Positions 42,509-49,309 of a DNA stretch of 54,576 nt are shown piece by piece. A program made the position numbers and the translations under genes. Below the pieces are notes generated by a model. It had not been told where the DNA came from. It ran no database searches and worked only from the letters and a program-made list of their open reading frames with translations. Numbering within the stretch: the first letter of the stretch is position 1; each line of letters begins with the position of its first letter. Source of the stretch: Clostridia bacterium (GTDB taxonomy: Bacteria; Bacillota_A; Clostridia; Oscillospirales; CAG-272); NCBI GenBank assembly GCA_017501175.1, contig JAFVXK010000003.1:1-54576 (forward strand), given 5' to 3'.

Positions 42509-42994
42509 TCAGGCTATTTGCGGAAATCCCCAAATCCAGAAGTAAGATAACGCTACGAGTATTCCGAGAAGCGCACCGAACACCATTTGAAGCGGAGTAT
42601 GGCCGACAAGCTCCTTGAGCTTCTCGGTTCTGACCTGCTCGTCGGGGTCTGCTATCGCACCGTTGACGAGCTCCGCAAGCTGCTTTAGTGTTACCGCCTG
42701 CTTTCCTGCCTCGCGTCTGACACCGACAGCGTCGTTCATAACTATCGTGGCAAGTATGGCTGCAATTGCAAATATGCCGCTGCCAAAGCCGTAAGTGAAT
42801 CCGCACATCACGGCAAGCGAGCACACCGTAGCCGAATGACCGCTCGGCATACCGCCGTCGCCCCAAAGGCGCTCTATTCTAAATTCCTTATGGACGAGTG
42901 CGTTGATAATAATTTTCAGAATTTGTGATATAAGCCATGCCGCGATTGGCACGATTAAGCACTTGTTAGTCAAAAAATCTATAAAATGCTCCAT
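42509..42994 (-). CDS. Divergent PAP2-family membrane protein (DUF212)
   Basis: From ATG 42994 (161 aa; GAGG 6 nt upstream, unlike an ATG 14 codons earlier that lacks a site) it has about four membrane helices. The DUF212 pattern is present: WGDGGMPSGHSATVCSLAVMCGFTYG (PAP2-like SGH motif) and IVMNDAVGVRREAGKQAVTLN-like block, followed by GHTPLQMVFGALLGI. Proteins of this group are predicted lipid-phosphate phosphatases, possibly for undecaprenyl or polyprenyl phosphates, but several catalytic residues differ from classical PAP2, so activity is unproven. Confidence 0.85.
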   Translation of the reverse strand: MEHFIDFLTNKCLIVPIAAWLISQILKIIINALVHKEFRIERLWGDGGMPSGHSATVCSLAVMCGFTYGFGSGIFAIAAILATIVMNDAVGVRREAGKQAVTLKQLAELVNGAIADPDEQVRTEKLKELVGHTPLQMVFGALLGILVALSYFWIWGFPQIA

Positions 42995-43101
42995 TAACTT
43001 CCTCGCTTTATTTTCGTATCTTTTATATTTTACCATTTTTCTAGCCGTTTTTCAAGTATTTTTGCACAAAAGTCGTTTTTTTAATATTTTTTAATAGAAA
43101 A

Positions 43102-43128
43102 TCCCCTCGCAGACTTGCCGCGAGAGGA
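43102..43128 (-). terminator. Terminator of the feo operon
   Basis: TCCCCTCGC and GCGAGAGGA form a 9-bp stem (one U-G pair on the minus strand) followed by TTTTCTATT in the minus direction, 21 bp after the last feo gene. Confidence 0.75.
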
Positions 43129-43148
43129 CTGGTTTGTATCATTGTTTT

Positions 43149-43340
43149 TTACTTTTTCTCGGCTTTTTCGTGGCATTTTTCGCTCATAGGACAAGTCGAG
43201 CAGCCGCAGCCGCAAGAGGATTTGCCCTTTTTCTTGTCCCTAATCATTTTAAAGGCGATTAGGGTGATGACTGCGGCCAAAGCGAGAAGGACTGCGATAG
43301 TACCGATGTTAGCCGTGATAAATTCAACGAAAGCGTTCAT
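43149..43340 (-). CDS. FeoB-associated Cys-rich membrane protein
   Basis: The 63-aa protein has one transmembrane helix (about 8-32, VEFITANIGTIAVLLALAAV) and a basic junction KMIRDKKKGK. A cytoplasmic cysteine cluster CGCGCSTCPMSEKCHEK (about 43-59) completes it. It matches the small FeoB-associated family encoded directly after feoB in many Firmicutes. It may hold iron or an iron-sulphur cluster and support ferrous uptake, perhaps as a functional counterpart of FeoC. It follows feoB by 16 bp. Confidence 0.9.
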   Translation of the reverse strand: MNAFVEFITANIGTIAVLLALAAVITLIAFKMIRDKKKGKSSCGCGCSTCPMSEKCHEKAEKK

Positions 43341-43356
43341 ATTTATGCCTCGTGTT

Positions 43357-45525
43357 TTACTTTATTTCGAGCTTTGTAGCTTCCTTATAGGGTCTTGCAA
43401 GAAGATATATCGCAAAGGCTATGATAGCAACCGAGGCGACAGAGCCGACTACGGTAAGAGCATTCACCGCTCCGCTAAAGAGCGAGCCGAGGTTGTATAT
43501 AACGAGAGAGGTCGCATAAGCAAGAAGCGTCTGATAGCCGATAGCGAACCAGGTCCATTTTGCGCTGTTCATCTCGCGTCTGATAGCTCCGATAGCCGCG
43601 AAGCAGGGCGCGCAAAGAAGGTTGAATACAAGGAATGCAAGTGCCGCAGGTCTTGTCATATCTGCTGCGAGAAGCGACCAGATTTCCGAGCCGTTTTCGG
43701 CAACCTCTGCTGCACCGTAAAGGACGCCAAAGGTAGCAACTACGTTTTCCTTAGCTATAAGTCCTGTTATCGTAGCAACCGCCGCCTGCCAGAAGCCAAA
43801 GCCAAGAGGAATGAATATCCAAGCAAACGGCTTTCCTATGTAAGCAAGAATGGAATTATCCGAGTTTTCCACCATACCGAAGCCGCCCTCGAAGCCGAAG
43901 CCCTGCAAGAACCAAAGAACTACGGTAGAAAGAAGAATTACCGTTCCCGCCTTCTTGATAAAGGACCAGCCGCGCTCCCACATAGAGTGGAGCAGGTTCT
44001 TAAGAGTAGGCATATGGTATTCGGGAAGCTCCATTACGAAGGGAGCGGGGTCGCCTGCGAAGAGCTTAGTCTTTTTAAGAATGAGTCCGGTCAAAACCAC
44101 AGCGAGAATTCCGATGAAGAAAGCGCCTGTTGCAACCCACGCCGACTCCCTGCCGAAAATAACTCCGGAAATGAGGGCGATGACGGGAAGCTTCGCTCCG
44201 CAGGGGATAAACGAGGTCGTCATAATCGTCATACGGCGGTCACGCTCGCACTCGATGGTACGCGACGCCATAATTCCGGGAACGCTGCAGCCCGTGCCGA
44301 CCAGCATGGGAATAAAGGATTTGCCCGAAAGACCGAACTTTCTGAAAAGCTTATCCATAACGAAGGCTATACGCGACATATATCCGCACGCCTCAAGGAA
44401 TGCAAGGAAGAGGAAGAGGACGAGTATCTGCGGAACGAATCCGAGCACCGCACCGACACCGCCTATAATTCCGTCAACGATTAGCGAGGAGAGCCAAGGA
44501 GCACAGTTTATAGCCGCGAGTCCCTCTCCGACGAGAACGGGAATGCCAGGCACAAAGCTGCCGAAGAGGTCAAAGCCCTCGCCAAAAAGACCGTCGTTCG
44601 TGAAATCGGTAACCCAAGTTCCGACAGTCGTTACCGACACGAAATACACGACGAACATAACCAGAGCGAAAATCGGAAGCGCTAAATATTTGTTAGTGAC
44701 TATCCTGTCTATTCTCTCTGTGGGAGTAAGTCCGTTATTCTTTTTCTTATAAACTCCGCGAAGGAAGCTCTCTATGTAAAGGTAGCGCTCGTTGGTGATA
44801 ATGCTCTCGGCATCGTCGTCAAGCTCACGCTCGACCTCCGCGATGTCGTTTTCTATGTGCGCGAGGGCGCTCTTTGAGATGCCAAGCTTCTCGGCAACCT
44901 GTCCGTCACGCTCAAACAGCTTTATCGAATACCAGCGCTGACGCTCACGAGGAAGGTCGTGAAGCACCGCCTCCTCGATATGAGCGAGAGCGTGCTCTAC
45001 TCTTCCACGGAAGGTGTGGTGAGGCATTACAGCTCCACGCTCCGCCGCCTTTATCGCAGCCTCTGCCGCCTCGAAGATTCCCTCCTCCTTGAGAGCGGAT
45101 ATCTCGATTACAGGACAGCCGAGCTTATCTCCGAGTCCCTTTATGTCGATTTTATCGCCGCGTTTTCTTACGACGTCCATCATATTTATAGCAACGACGA
45201 CGGGTATGCCGAGCTCTATCATTTGCGTTGTGAGATAGAGGTTTCTCTCAAGGTTCGTGCCGTCAACTATGTTGAGTATCGCGTTCGGGCGCTCATCGAC
45301 GAGGAAGTTTCTCGCCACGACCTCCTCAAGAGTGTAGGGGGAGAGCGAATAAATGCCGGGAAGGTCAACTATAATAACGTCATCGTGGCGCTTAAGCTTA
45401 CCTTCCTTCTTTTCTACGGTAACGCCGGGCCAGTTTCCGACGAACTGATTAGAGCCGGTAAGCGCGTTAAATAGCGTCGTCTTACCCGAGTTGGGATTAC
45501 CCGCCAGAGCAATCTTAATTTCCAT
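43357..45525 (-). CDS. feoB: Ferrous iron transporter B
   Basis: The 722-aa protein has a G-protein domain with GNPNSGKTTLFN (9-20), NWPGVTVEKKEG, VDLPGIYSLSPYT and the NMMDV G4-type block. A helical domain follows, and then two Gate repeats with the conserved cysteine-containing segments (VGTGCSVPGIMASRT, and FNLLCAPCFAAIGAIRREM) and about eight membrane helices. It imports Fe(II). Length is normal. Its start is 72 bp after feoA, and a regulatory palindrome lies in that gap (45545-45562). Confidence 0.96.
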   Translation of the reverse strand: MEIKIALAGNPNSGKTTLFNALTGSNQFVGNWPGVTVEKKEGKLKRHDDVIIVDLPGIYSLSPYTLEEVVARNFLVDERPNAILNIVDGTNLERNLYLTTQMIELGIPVVVAINMMDVVRKRGDKIDIKGLGDKLGCPVIEISALKEEGIFEAAEAAIKAAERGAVMPHHTFRGRVEHALAHIEEAVLHDLPRERQRWYSIKLFERDGQVAEKLGISKSALAHIENDIAEVERELDDDAESIITNERYLYIESFLRGVYKKKNNGLTPTERIDRIVTNKYLALPIFALVMFVVYFVSVTTVGTWVTDFTNDGLFGEGFDLFGSFVPGIPVLVGEGLAAINCAPWLSSLIVDGIIGGVGAVLGFVPQILVLFLFLAFLEACGYMSRIAFVMDKLFRKFGLSGKSFIPMLVGTGCSVPGIMASRTIECERDRRMTIMTTSFIPCGAKLPVIALISGVIFGRESAWVATGAFFIGILAVVLTGLILKKTKLFAGDPAPFVMELPEYHMPTLKNLLHSMWERGWSFIKKAGTVILLSTVVLWFLQGFGFEGGFGMVENSDNSILAYIGKPFAWIFIPLGFGFWQAAVATITGLIAKENVVATFGVLYGAAEVAENGSEIWSLLAADMTRPAALAFLVFNLLCAPCFAAIGAIRREMNSAKWTWFAIGYQTLLAYATSLVIYNLGSLFSGAVNALTVVGSVASVAIIAFAIYLLARPYKEATKLEIK

Positions 45526-45544
45526 AGTTCTTTTCCTTTCTTAT

Positions 45545-45562
45545 AGTTAGCGAACGCTAACT
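45545..45562 (-). promoter_or_regulatory. Iron-regulator palindrome between feoA and feoB
   Basis: AGTTAGCGAACGCTAACT has 8-bp perfect arms and a 2-bp centre, matching the two further 18-bp copies at 45847-45864 and 45961-45978. Being inside the operon it could give feoB separate control; it could also act as an RNA hairpin. Confidence 0.7.
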
Positions 45563-45597
45563 CGCGTGTATAAAAAGCAACGTCCTAAGACGCAAAA

Positions 45598-45825
45598 TCA
45601 CTCAACCTCAATATTTGCCGCGTCCGACTTTCTGAGCGTGAGCTGATAGCCGCGCACGGTAAGCTCAAGGGGATCACCGAGAGGCGCTGCCTTGCGAACC
45701 TTGACGGTTACGCCCTTCGTTATTCCCATATCCATAATACGCCGTCTGAGCGCGCCCTCTCCGTAGAGCTTCTTCACCACGGCAGACTCGCCTATTCTAA
45801 CGTCCCGCAGAGTTCTCATAGACAT
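45598..45825 (-). CDS. feoA: Ferrous iron transport protein A
   Basis: The 75-aa SH3-like beta-barrel protein has MRTLRDVRIGESAVVKKLYGEGALRRRIMDMGITKGVTVKVRKAAPLGDPLELTVRGYQLTLRKSDAANIEV, all FeoA hallmarks (RRRIMDMGI, APLGDP, LRKSDA). It assists FeoB. It is the first gene of the feo operon, 47 bp downstream of the -10 box and behind an AAGGAG site. Confidence 0.94.
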   Translation of the reverse strand: MSMRTLRDVRIGESAVVKKLYGEGALRRRIMDMGITKGVTVKVRKAAPLGDPLELTVRGYQLTLRKSDAANIEVE

Positions 45826-45846
45826 TCTCCTTTAAATTCTTCTGTG

Positions 45847-45864
45847 AGTTAGCCTCGGCTAACT
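45847..45864 (-). promoter_or_regulatory. Primary operator of the feo promoter
   Basis: AGTTAGCCTCGGCTAACT has 8-bp perfect arms with a 2-bp centre. It begins 8 bp downstream of the -10 box, so a bound repressor would block transcription start. It fits control by a DtxR-family protein such as that at 47574. Confidence 0.8.
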
Positions 45865-45872
45865 GCATATAT

Positions 45873-45901
45873 ATCATACTCCAAATTTTGCAAATTGTCA
45901 A
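45873..45901 (-). promoter_or_regulatory. Promoter of the feo operon
   Basis: On the minus strand TTGACA (45896-45901) and TATGAT (45873-45878) are 17 bp apart, directly upstream of the palindrome at 45847-45864. Confidence 0.85.
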
Positions 45902-45960
45902 TACTTTTTTCGCATTTTCGCCCCAATTTTTCGATTTTCGTCATTTTGCCGACACAAAGC

Positions 45961-45978
45961 GGTTAGCAATAGCTAACC
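45961..45978 (-). promoter_or_regulatory. Upstream iron-regulator palindrome
   Basis: GGTTAGCAATAGCTAACC has 7-bp arms and a 4-bp centre, the same GTTAGC-N4-GCTAAC core as the other two copies. It lies 60 bp upstream of the -35 box of feo. The gap 45826-46130 holds this site, the feo promoter and the terminator at 46023-46056, and no gene. Confidence 0.7.
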
Positions 45979-46022
45979 CATTGTGCAATTTAACCATTCA
46001 CAATTCAAACCGATATATAAAA

Positions 46023-46056
46023 GAGACCGCCACCGAAATTAATCGGTGACAGCCTC
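46023..46056 (-). terminator. Terminator of the secreted-protein gene
   Basis: A 14-bp stem (46023-46036 with 46043-46056, loop 6 nt) has three U-G pairs in minus-strand RNA, followed by TTTTATAT in that direction. It ends the gene that stops at 46131. Confidence 0.8.
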
Positions 46057-46130
46057 GGAAATTTAATAATAAACAGATTCTTCGTATTTGGAGCCGTAAC
46101 GAATAGGGTAAGTCTTACGGCTAAGACCCG

Positions 46131-46895
46131 TCAGTCACAGCCGTCGAAGAGGTCGTTCAACGTGTTGGGAAACGTCACCTTCCAGAAATAGCCAAATTCG
46201 CCGTAGAGAATTCGCTCCGCATCATCATACGACTCAGCAGAAAAGGCTACGTAGTCACCGTCAGTAACGTAATATATTTCAGCGCCTCCGCTCCCCACCT
46301 CGGACAGCTCGAGATTATAGCCCGTGTATACATATAAGTACATTGTACCCCGCTTTTTTTTGATACTGTCACTCAAATCAGAGAATTGGAATCCAAATAA
46401 TATAGTATGCGCCCTTTCTCCGTAAGCATCCACGGTTGTCGGATTTGCAAGCTTTTTAAACTCATCGCTGCCATTCTCATAAAACAGATATAATCCCTTG
46501 TTTTTATAATGCGCGGTATCGATTGAAACGTATTCTCCTCTTCCAGGCTCAAGCCAGTCCCAATAGTATGCTTCTTCGCTGAGACACGCTACCTTAACGT
46601 CCGTGTCACCCGAAAGACCCTCCTTTGCAAAACCAAATTGTATTTCAACGTCCTTCGCCTGTGTTTCCTCGTCGTTGCGAATTGATGCCCGTACCTCAAT
46701 CTTATTGGTTGGAAGCTTTACGCGCTTTCCTATATAATCGAAATCAATAGCGGCGTATGCAGTCGTGGGAGTAACGTAATCCGGCGAGCTCGCAGATGCC
46801 CTTGTTTGACTTAACAAACAGCTTAAAATAGGCAAAAGAGAAAGGCAGGTTATTGCAACGAAAAATTTCACAACAATCTTTTTAAATTCACTCAT
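46131..46895 (-). CDS. Secreted protein of unknown function
   Basis: The 254-aa product has a signal peptide (MSEFKKIVVKFFVAITCLSLLPILS, about 1-25; a Cys at 26 in LLPILSC could be a lipobox, though position -1 is Ser and the fit is only moderate). The mature part contains aromatic-rich beta segments such as TMYLYVYTGYNLELS and AEIYYVTDGDYVAFS. I recognise no family. It follows the truncated gene at 46899-47147 by 3 bp and would share the leader-controlled transcript from 47364-47392. It is a candidate cell-surface or extracellular protein. Confidence 0.65.
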   Translation of the reverse strand: MSEFKKIVVKFFVAITCLSLLPILSCLLSQTRASASSPDYVTPTTAYAAIDFDYIGKRVKLPTNKIEVRASIRNDEETQAKDVEIQFGFAKEGLSGDTDVKVACLSEEAYYWDWLEPGRGEYVSIDTAHYKNKGLYLFYENGSDEFKKLANPTTVDAYGERAHTILFGFQFSDLSDSIKKKRGTMYLYVYTGYNLELSEVGSGGAEIYYVTDGDYVAFSAESYDDAERILYGEFGYFWKVTFPNTLNDLFDGCD

Positions 46896-46898
46896 AAA

Positions 46899-47147
46899 TT
46901 ACCCCACTTTCGATACTATAAAATAATAGTCATACGTATCTCCAATTGCATATCCACCAACTTTTATATATACAGCTTGCCCTGCAGAAAGTTCGTATTC
47001 TATACAAAAATTAAAATTAGATGAGTCATTGATAGGGTCGTTTAAACCGTCATCGTCGTACGATAATAAAACCGCACCGTTATCTACCGGAGCAAATCCA
47101 TCATACAGTTCTCCAAACGTATCAGCATCTATGCAGTGAAGCTCCAA
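46899..47147 (-). pseudogene. Probable remnant of a secreted PPC-like beta-domain gene
   Basis: This 82-codon frame begins only at a TTG without a ribosome site. Its sequence FGELYDGFAPVDNGAVLLSYDDDGLNDPINDSSNFNFCIEYELSAGQAVYIKVGGY resembles a bacterial pre-peptidase C-terminal (PPC) type domain (YGELYD...LLxxDDDxG...AGQxYYIKV) that normally sits in a longer secreted protein. The good Shine-Dalgarno and ATG upstream (47206) read another frame and stop after 25 codons. A lost 5' part or frameshift is the simplest reading. Alternatively it is a short gene expressed by coupling. Confidence 0.55.
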
Positions 47148-47206
47148 ATAAGGAGCGTACCTCTATGCTCATACGTTGCGCCAATGATTACCGATACCGT
47201 TCTCAT
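47129..47206 (-). CDS. Short 25-codon open frame directly after the leader
   Basis: AAGGAGGT followed by ATG 47206 is the best ribosome site of this region. The frame reads MRTVSVIIGATYEHRGTLL, then six more residues, and stops at TAG (47129-47131), overlapping the 5' part of the 82-codon frame in another phase. It could be a leader peptide, the disrupted N-terminus of the downstream gene, or a fortuitous frame. No homologue is recognised. Confidence 0.35.
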   Translation of the reverse strand: MRTVSVIIGATYEHRGTLLIWSFTA

Positions 47207-47357
47207 AAAGATACCTCCTTTTCTTGTAATTTAAAAACCGCATAGTAGGGGCGTACCCTGCCTATACGGTAAAGGTCTATTGATAGCCGAGCCTCAGATT
47301 ACTTCGTTTGCTCGGCACGCGGTGTCGGTCACGCGGCAGGGCGAGAATTCCCTTTCT
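47207..47357 (-). ncRNA. Structured leader RNA with terminator, riboswitch-like
   Basis: Starting at the promoter 47364-47392, the minus-strand transcript folds as a three-way junction. A closing helix joins CCCTGCC (47341-47335) and GGCAGGG (47262-47256). A first arm is CGCGUG...CA-CGCG (about 47336-47318). A second arm is GCCGAGC (47316-47310) with GCTCGGC (47292-47286). The 3' half of the closing helix is also part of a strong terminator, CCGTATAGG...CTACTATGCGG followed by TTTTT (about 47269-47234). That structure stands just before the AAGGAGG ribosome site. Closing helix and terminator exclude each other, the usual layout of a transcriptional riboswitch or attenuator. No known class was recognised. 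Confidence 0.6.
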
Positions 47358-47363
47358 GTCTAT

Positions 47364-47392
47364 ATAATAGCATATTTCCGAGCGATTGACAA
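47364..47392 (-). promoter_or_regulatory. Promoter of the leader RNA transcript
   Basis: On the minus strand TTGTCA (47387-47392) and TATTAT (47364-47369) are 17 bp apart. Confidence 0.65.
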
Positions 47393-47504
47393 GTGCTTTT
47401 TTAGCTTGGTTTATATTTTCCACATTTTGCACTATGTGAGGCGCACGGAATTGTATATTTTGCCCTGACGATAGGATTGTGTGCTTCTCGTTTTCAATAT
47501 GTAC

Positions 47505-47533
47505 TTGATTTTTTCGGGGGATTGTGTTATTCT
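47505..47533 (+). promoter_or_regulatory. Possible promoter of the DtxR-like gene
   Basis: TTGATT (47505-47510) and TATTCT (47528-47533) are 17 bp apart, 40 bp before the ATG at 47574. No copy of the feo palindrome is present here, so autoregulation by that motif is not indicated. Confidence 0.45.
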
Positions 47534-47573
47534 TATTATGTAATCGTCTAAAATATATACCGCGAGGTTAATT

Positions 47574-47948
47574 ATGAATTTACAAGAATCCGGAGAAATG
47601 TATCTCGAAACTATATTTATTCTCTCAAAGACCAACCCGCACGTGCGCTCCATCGACGTCGTCGAATATATGGGCTTCTCGAAGCCGAGCGTCAGCCGCG
47701 CTATCGGTCTTTTGCGCTCGGGCGGATACGTCAATATGGACAAAGACGGATACCTCACTCTGACCGAGGCAGGCTATGAGGTTGCCGACAAAATGTACGA
47801 GCGCCATAGGCTCATTTCGGGATTTCTCACAGCTCTCGGCGTGTCCGAGGAAACCGCAACCGCCGACGCGTGTAAAATAGAGCATCATATAAGCGACGAA
47901 TCCTTTGAGGCTATTAAAAAATTTGTGGAGGGACTTAAGCAAGATTGA
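47574..47948 (+). CDS. DtxR-family iron-dependent transcriptional repressor
   Basis: The 124-aa protein has an N-terminal winged helix (VRSIDVVEYMGFSKPSVSRAIGLLRSGGYV, about 24-53) and a metal-binding dimerisation domain but no SH3-like third domain, so it has MntR-like length. Metal ligands follow DtxR and not MntR. M9 replaces the Asp8 of MntR in SGEMYLETIF. C100, E103 and H104 match DtxR C102, E105 and H106. H78 and H105 would complete the ancillary site. This pattern predicts iron sensing. The 18-bp palindromes at feo are the natural targets. GAGG at 47563 precedes the ATG, and the stop overlaps the next gene. Confidence 0.85.
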   Translation: MNLQESGEMYLETIFILSKTNPHVRSIDVVEYMGFSKPSVSRAIGLLRSGGYVNMDKDGYLTLTEAGYEVADKMYERHRLISGFLTALGVSEETATADACKIEHHISDESFEAIKKFVEGLKQD

Positions 47949-49063
47949 AAAATACCGTTTACGATAAGATAAAGGGGAGATTCGGCTTTGGCTGTATGCG
48001 CCTTCCGCGCCGCGCTGACGGGAAGACCGACCGCAAGCTCTTCTCCGAAATGATAGATGCCTTTATGGCGTCGGGACTCAACTATTTCGACACCGCAAAG
48101 ATGTATATGGGCGGCGACTCAGAGGCGGCTCTCTCTGACTGTCTTACCTCGCGCTACCCGCGCGAATCCTTCGTCCTTACCGACAAGCTTTCGGGCTCGT
48201 TCTTCAATACGGCAGATGACCTGCCCGCACTCTTCGAGGGACAGCTTCGCTTGTGCGGAGTGGAATACTTCGATTTTTACCTCATGCACGCGCAGTGCAA
48301 GGAAAATTACCCGAAATACAAGGCGGCGGGGGCGTATGAGTTCGGAGCTGAAATGAAAAGACAGGGAAAGATTAAAATGCTCGGTCTTTCCTTCCATGAC
48401 ACAGCTGAATTTCTCGACGAGATACTCACCGAAAAGCCCTTTGTGGACGTCGTCCAGCTTCAGTTTAATTACGCCGATTACGAGGACGAAACTAATCAAA
48501 GCCGTCTTTGCTATGAGGTTGCCAAAAAGCACGGCAAGCCCGTCATCGTTATGGAGCCGGTCCGCGGCGGCGCTTTAATAGATATTCCCGACAGAGCGAG
48601 GGCAATTCTGTCAACTCTCGGAGAGGGAAGCCCCGCTTCCTTTGCTATACGCTTTGCCGCGAGCTTTGATAACGTATTCATGGTTCTTTCGGGAATGAGC
48701 AATATGGAGCAGATCTTGGAAAACGTTTTCTTTATGAAGGATTTCGTACCCTTTTCCGAGAAGGAAAAAGCGGTCATTATCAGCGCAGGAGAGGTTTTAA
48801 AAAATGAGAAAACTATCCCCTGCACCGCCTGCAAATACTGCACCGACGGCTGTCCTGCCGCCATCAATATTCCCGATATTTTCAGCGCTATGAACAAGAA
48901 ACTGCGCTGTGAAAACAGCGCCGGATATTCCTACAAAAGAGCCACTAAGGACGGTGGCAAGGCGTCCGACTGCATCGACTGCGGCAAGTGCGAGAGCGTC
49001 TGCCCCCAGCATATAGAAATACGAAAGCGTCTTTCCGAGTGCGCCGCTGTATTCGATAAATAA
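47945..49063 (+). CDS. Aldo/keto reductase with C-terminal ferredoxin-type clusters
   Basis: The 372-aa protein starts at TTG 47945, overlapping the regulator's stop by 4 nt (TTGA). Residues about 1-270 form the aldo/keto reductase barrel (FGFGCMRLP, NYFDTAKMYMGGDSE, DFYLMHAQ, and VVMEPVRGG). The C-terminus (about 295-372) has two cysteine sets, CTACKYCTDGCP and CIDCGKCESVCP, typical of two [4Fe-4S] clusters. This fused type is common in anaerobes (YghZ/YhdN-like with ferredoxin domain). Co-transcription with an iron sensor fits the iron-sulphur content. Substrate is unknown. Confidence 0.88.
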   Translation: MKNTVYDKIKGRFGFGCMRLPRRADGKTDRKLFSEMIDAFMASGLNYFDTAKMYMGGDSEAALSDCLTSRYPRESFVLTDKLSGSFFNTADDLPALFEGQLRLCGVEYFDFYLMHAQCKENYPKYKAAGAYEFGAEMKRQGKIKMLGLSFHDTAEFLDEILTEKPFVDVVQLQFNYADYEDETNQSRLCYEVAKKHGKPVIVMEPVRGGALIDIPDRARAILSTLGEGSPASFAIRFAASFDNVFMVLSGMSNMEQILENVFFMKDFVPFSEKEKAVIISAGEVLKNEKTIPCTACKYCTDGCPAAINIPDIFSAMNKKLRCENSAGYSYKRATKDGGKASDCIDCGKCESVCPQHIEIRKRLSECAAVFDK

Positions 49064-49081
49064 TTTTCCCACAAGCTTAAA

Positions 49082-49112
49082 GGGCTGACGGCGTTTTACC
49101 GTCAGCCCCTTT
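49082..49112 (+). terminator. Terminator of the aldo/keto reductase gene
   Basis: GGGCTGACGG and CCGTCAGCCC form a 10-bp perfect stem (49082-49108) with a 7-nt loop, followed by CTTTG, 18 bp after the stop codon. Confidence 0.8.
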
Positions 49113-49145
49113 GTTCAGACTTGATTTTAGGTTGTAGCCCGGCTC

Positions 49146-49231
49146 GTTTGTACAAAAAGTAATAGCCGTTTGTATTAAAAGTATCAGGCGTTTCGGGCAA
49201 AGTGTTATGCGTTTGTCTTGACATCATAAGC
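49146..49231 (+). promoter_or_regulatory. Four tandem 21-22 bp imperfect repeats, likely regulator-binding sites
   Basis: Four units beginning GTTTG or GTTTC lie head-to-tail at 49146-49167, 49168-49189, 49190-49210 and 49211-49231. Units 1 and 2 share GTTTGTA...AAAAGTA; the ends agree on A(G/T)GC or AGCC. The spacing is two DNA helix turns. The last unit covers the -35 box TTGACA (49218-49223). AraC-family activators bind direct repeats of about 21 bp next to the -35 box, and an AraC-type regulator is encoded at 52031-52888. Confidence 0.65.
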
Positions 49232-49246
49232 AATTTTTGATAGAAT
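49218..49246 (+). promoter_or_regulatory. Promoter of the CapA/serine-hydrolase pair
   Basis: TTGACA (49218-49223), a 17-bp spacer and TAGAAT (49241-49246), about 63 bp before the ATG at 49310. Confidence 0.8.
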
Positions 49247-49309
49247 GGTACTGACCTTAAATATGCTTTTAATTAAAAGCAATAACTTTCCCGAAAGGAA
49301 TATAACGAT

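Noticed and set aside
43222..44484. Open frame of about 420 codons opposite feoB
   Set aside because: Lys/Arg-rich shadow of feoB, with no start context or recognisable motif.
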